Source: Proteobacteria bacterium UBA6920
GTDB taxonomy: Bacteria > Pseudomonadota > Gammaproteobacteria > SG8-11
Assembly (NCBI GenBank): GCA_002448875.1
Contig: DKAS01000185.1
Coordinates: 14,552 to 22,839 of the forward strand
Direction: 5' to 3'
DNA: 8,288 bases
Shown here: one piece after another, positions 5,909 to 8,288 of the stretch
Position numbering within the stretch: position 1 is the first letter of the stretch
Layout of the letters: each line of letters starts with the position of its first letter
Position numbers and translations under genes: made by a program
The notes under the pieces: generated by a model
What the model was told of the DNA's origin: nothing
Databases searched by the model: none
What the model saw: the letters and a program-made list of their open reading frames with translations, nothing else

Positions 5909-8116
5909 TTATGCTCCTTCTGTACGTCTCAGGGTTTCCGCGCTGACCGTGCGCACGAAGCCCCGGCCCATCTGCACATCGCTGCCGCCGAGGCGAACGA
6001 TGCTGTGGTTTTCGCCGGTCTTGCTGATCTTGACCTGGGTGGCAAACATGGCCAGTTCGCCGGTCTTGCCATCGGCGCGAGGATCAAGGATCTGCAAGGG
6101 ATTCACCCCGCGATTCGCCGCGTAGCGTCCGTAACCCGTGTGCCCCTGCCCCAGCGGTACGGCAATGGCATCCGGGTGCATGCCGCGCAGCAGATAGGCG
6201 GTGGTGACGATGGCGCCGTTGCTGGATTCGATGCGCACTACATCACCGTGCTTGATGCCGTACTTGGCGGCGGTGGTGGGGTGGATTTCCGCCCAGGAGT
6301 CCCACACCACCTTGGCGATCTGGTCCGGCGACTCCTGCAGCCACGGCAGATTGGCATGGCGGCCGTCGAACAAGCCCATGCGCGCCGTCGGCATCAGGGT
6401 CAGCGGGAAGTCACCATCCGTCTTGCGGCCGGGCACCTGCACGTCGAAAGTCTTGACTACGAACTTGCCGGCACCGGCCTTGATCTTGACTTGACCATTC
6501 TGCAGCGCCTCTTCCCAGATGGCCTTGGGCGTGGTCTGCGCACTGCCGGTCACGTCCTTCATCGCCACCAGGGCATTGCTGAGATAGGCGTAGTAATCGG
6601 GGAACTTGCCATACACATCCGGTTTTTTGCGGCGCAGCAGATTCAGCACGATGTCGCCGAAACCGCGGGTGTCGGCGTACAGCTTCTCCATCAGCGGCTG
6701 CTGCACACCCAGCACCGGCTGCTCGCCGCCATGCTGCGCCATGTGCGTACCCCAGTCTTCCAGCGGTGACAGCAGCGGCAGCACCATGTCCGCGGCCTCG
6801 GTGGTTTCGTCCTGGAACATGGTCAACGCCACCTTGAGCGGCACCTGCGCCAGACTTTCCTTCAGCGCCAGGGCCTGCGGGGCGGTAAACAGGGGATTGG
6901 TGCCGTAGAAAAATACCACATCGAATTTCTTGTTCTTGACGGCGTCGGCGAACCGCGCCAGATCACCGGTACCGCCGGCCTTGGCCTGCAACTCATGCAA
7001 GCTCGTGGTGGCACCCGGCTCTATGGTCTTGCCGACATTGCCCAGCAGGATGTTCAGCGCCATCACCGCGGCGGTCGCCTGGTAACCATGCTCCTGGCCC
7101 TGCACTGAGGCACCGGCCAGCACCAGGCTGGGACGACGGTCGCGCAGCACTTTGCCGATGCGCTGGATACGATCGCCACTGACGCCGGTGATCTCCGCCG
7201 CCCGCTCTACCGTGAATTCATCGATGCGTTTACGCAACTCAGCACTGACCAGCGCGCCGTCGACATCACCCTTGCGCAACAGGTAGTTCGCCAGACCCAA
7301 CGCCAGCGCGCCTTCAGTGCCGGGACGGATGGGCACCCACAGATCGGCGCTGCCGCCGGTCATGGACATCTTGCCCTCGACCTGGATCAGCGCGCCGCGT
7401 TTGCCGCGCCGCAGATCGGCGTACTGGCGCGCGTTGAACACCGGCGCGGTGCTGGCACCCATGAAATCCGCGCCCAGGGACAGCACCACGTCCGCCTTGT
7501 CGATGCGCAGACGCGGCGCGGCGTCACCCAGCATGTCATTACAAACCGCCGCCCACACGCTGTCGTTCACCACTTCATGGACGAAGTGCTGGCCGCCGCC
7601 ATGGGCTTGCAGGAAATTCTCGATTAAAACCCGCTGGTGACCGGACACCGTGCCCGTCACCCAGGCGATACGCGCCGGATCGGTAGCCGCCAGCTTGTCG
7701 GCCAGCGTGGCATCGATCTTGTCCCAGGTGGCAGCCGTCAGCGTAGCGCCGTCACGCAGCGCCGGTGCGGTCACCCGATCGGGACTGTAGTGGGCCTGCA
7801 CTCCCGCCTGCCCCATCTGGCAGATACGGCCGCCGCTGACCGGCGAATCCGGATTGCCTTCCAGTTTCAGCACCCGCCCTTCGCGCACCCGGCCGTGGAT
7901 ACCGCAACCGGAGGAGCACTGAGTGCAGGTGGACGCATACCACACGCCTACGCCGGGTATGACGTATTCTTCCGGCATGAAATAGGATTCAACAACTTCC
8001 TTGCCTTCCTCCAGTGTTACTGTGGACGGCAGATCACAGCCCGCCAGCGTGGCACTCGCCGCGCCGCCGACACCCAAAGCCTTGAGAAATTCACGTCGAT
8101 TCAATTTTCCGCTCAT
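5909..8116 (-). CDS. actB1: ActB1, molybdopterin-oxidoreductase-like subunit of alternative complex III (split ActB)
   Basis: This 735-residue protein belongs to the DMSO-reductase superfamily in the QrcB/ActB1 group. The N-terminus is a Tat signal (NRREFLK, residues 6-12) followed by LAGC at 24-27, a possible lipobox, so the protein is predicted to be periplasmic and perhaps lipid-anchored. Residues 64-99 hold C-x2-C-x3-C-x27-C, the classic N-terminal [4Fe-4S] site. The molybdopterin-like body spans about 110-530 (e.g. LSLGADFMG at 212-220 and RPGTEGALALGL at 264-275). The C-terminal dinucleotide-binding-like domain covers about 605-680. The only other cysteine is C192. In characterised ACIII this domain has lost its Mo cofactor and is probably structural; whether that holds here cannot be told from sequence alone. 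ACIII usually has B1 and B2 fused in one protein of roughly 1000 residues; here B1 ends with TAA three bases before the actB2 start. The ATG at 8116 is supported by the Tat signal starting at once, though its Shine-Dalgarno (GGGA) is weak. Confidence 0.9.
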   Translation of the reverse strand: MSGKLNRREFLKALGVGGAASATLAGCDLPSTVTLEEGKEVVESYFMPEEYVIPGVGVWYASTCTQCSSGCGIHGRVREGRVLKLEGNPDSPVSGGRICQMGQAGVQAHYSPDRVTAPALRDGATLTAATWDKIDATLADKLAATDPARIAWVTGTVSGHQRVLIENFLQAHGGGQHFVHEVVNDSVWAAVCNDMLGDAAPRLRIDKADVVLSLGADFMGASTAPVFNARQYADLRRGKRGALIQVEGKMSMTGGSADLWVPIRPGTEGALALGLANYLLRKGDVDGALVSAELRKRIDEFTVERAAEITGVSGDRIQRIGKVLRDRRPSLVLAGASVQGQEHGYQATAAVMALNILLGNVGKTIEPGATTSLHELQAKAGGTGDLARFADAVKNKKFDVVFFYGTNPLFTAPQALALKESLAQVPLKVALTMFQDETTEAADMVLPLLSPLEDWGTHMAQHGGEQPVLGVQQPLMEKLYADTRGFGDIVLNLLRRKKPDVYGKFPDYYAYLSNALVAMKDVTGSAQTTPKAIWEEALQNGQVKIKAGAGKFVVKTFDVQVPGRKTDGDFPLTLMPTARMGLFDGRHANLPWLQESPDQIAKVVWDSWAEIHPTTAAKYGIKHGDVVRIESSNGAIVTTAYLLRGMHPDAIAVPLGQGHTGYGRYAANRGVNPLQILDPRADGKTGELAMFATQVKISKTGENHSIVRLGGSDVQMGRGFVRTVSAETLRRTEGA

Positions 8117-8149
8117 AATGTCTGTCCCGTATCTGTTCTTCCTGCGCGA

Positions 8150-8288
8150 TTATTTATGGCACTTCCAGCAATCGCCGGGCCCGCCGTTGGCTTCATGGCA
8201 GCTGCGACACCAGCCCATGTTGAGTGGCTTGACCTTGCGTGCCACCGTCATGTCCTTGAGCTGGCCGTGACAGAAAGCGCAGACTTCC
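8150..8288 (-). CDS. actA: ActA, multiheme cytochrome c subunit of alternative complex III (C-terminal part, cut by window edge)
   Basis: Only the last 45 codons and the TAA stop are in the window; the gene enters from beyond base 8288. These residues hold three c-type heme motifs, CAFCH, CRSCH and CWKCH, the last one residue before the stop. The segment NMGWCRSCH resembles the MGWC..CH motif of ActA and QrcA cytochromes. Known ActA proteins carry five hemes, so two more motifs are expected upstream. In ACIII this periplasmic subunit is thought to collect electrons from the iron-sulfur subunit and pass them towards ActE or an external acceptor. Next comes actB1 after a 33-base gap, in the order normal for act operons. 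The three hemes are seen directly; the ActA assignment rests on them and on the following genes. QrcA of the related Qrc complex is the main alternative, made unlikely by actD, actE and actF downstream. Confidence 0.88.
   Translation of the reverse strand, partial: EVCAFCHGQLKDMTVARKVKPLNMGWCRSCHEANGGPGDCWKCHK

Noticed and set aside
3098..6769. Two very long plus-strand open frames (3098-4753 and 4754-6769), apparently back to back
   Set aside because: They lie antisense to actB1, actB2, actC and actD, whose minus-strand proteins have clear family motifs. The plus-strand translations are rich in His, Arg and Gln without recognisable domains, as expected from GC-rich genes read backwards.
1453..8288. 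Operon for a catabolic molybdoenzyme (polysulfide, tetrathionate or arsenate reductase) or a Qrc complex
   Set aside because: The A-B-C part alone would fit these, but actD, the monoheme actE and the second NrfD-like subunit actF in this order are specific to alternative complex III.

Overview
The window reads almost entirely on the minus strand and suggests a gammaproteobacterium (or a close proteobacterial relative). The basis is the sspA-sspB pair: SspA has the PHP motif at residues 84-86, as in Escherichia coli, and SspB has the ClpX-binding tail ending in VVK. No tRNA, rRNA, CRISPR array or mobile element is visible.

Read in the direction of transcription (high to low coordinates), the first block is a respiratory operon. 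It begins with the 3' end of actA (multiheme cytochrome c, cut by the window edge, 8150-8288). Then come actB1 (molybdopterin-oxidoreductase-like subunit with a Tat signal, 5909-8116), actB2 (iron-sulfur subunit, 5048-5905), actC (NrfD-like quinol-site membrane subunit, 3587-4999), actD (two-helix membrane subunit, 3055-3585), actE (monoheme cytochrome c, 2516-3058) and actF (second NrfD-like membrane subunit, 1453-2493). Together these encode alternative complex III (ACIII), a quinol:cytochrome c (or direct-to-oxidase) oxidoreductase that does the job of the cytochrome bc1 complex with unrelated proteins. Most junctions are tight (4-base overlap to 33-base gap), with Shine-Dalgarno sequences often inside the preceding gene. 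The widest gap is 48 bases, between actB2 and actC.

A strong 12-bp hairpin (1381-1407) ends the act operon. The second block is sspA (694-1317, RNA-polymerase-associated stringent starvation protein A) and sspB (292-675, ClpXP adaptor for ssrA-tagged proteins). The last 291 bases downstream of sspB have no credible gene but contain several inverted repeats, including two terminator-like elements and a compact three-way-junction fold.

The main point of interest is location. In many gammaproteobacteria sspA-sspB sit directly downstream of petABC, the bc1 complex genes. Here the genes next to sspA encode ACIII, so the window looks like a replacement of one complex III by a non-homologous one at the same locus. 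The complex also differs from the best-studied ACIII: ActB is split into two proteins, ActB1 keeps a four-cysteine [4Fe-4S] motif, ActE has no lipidation cysteine at the end of its signal peptide, and ActF is compact and carries a motif shared with ActC.
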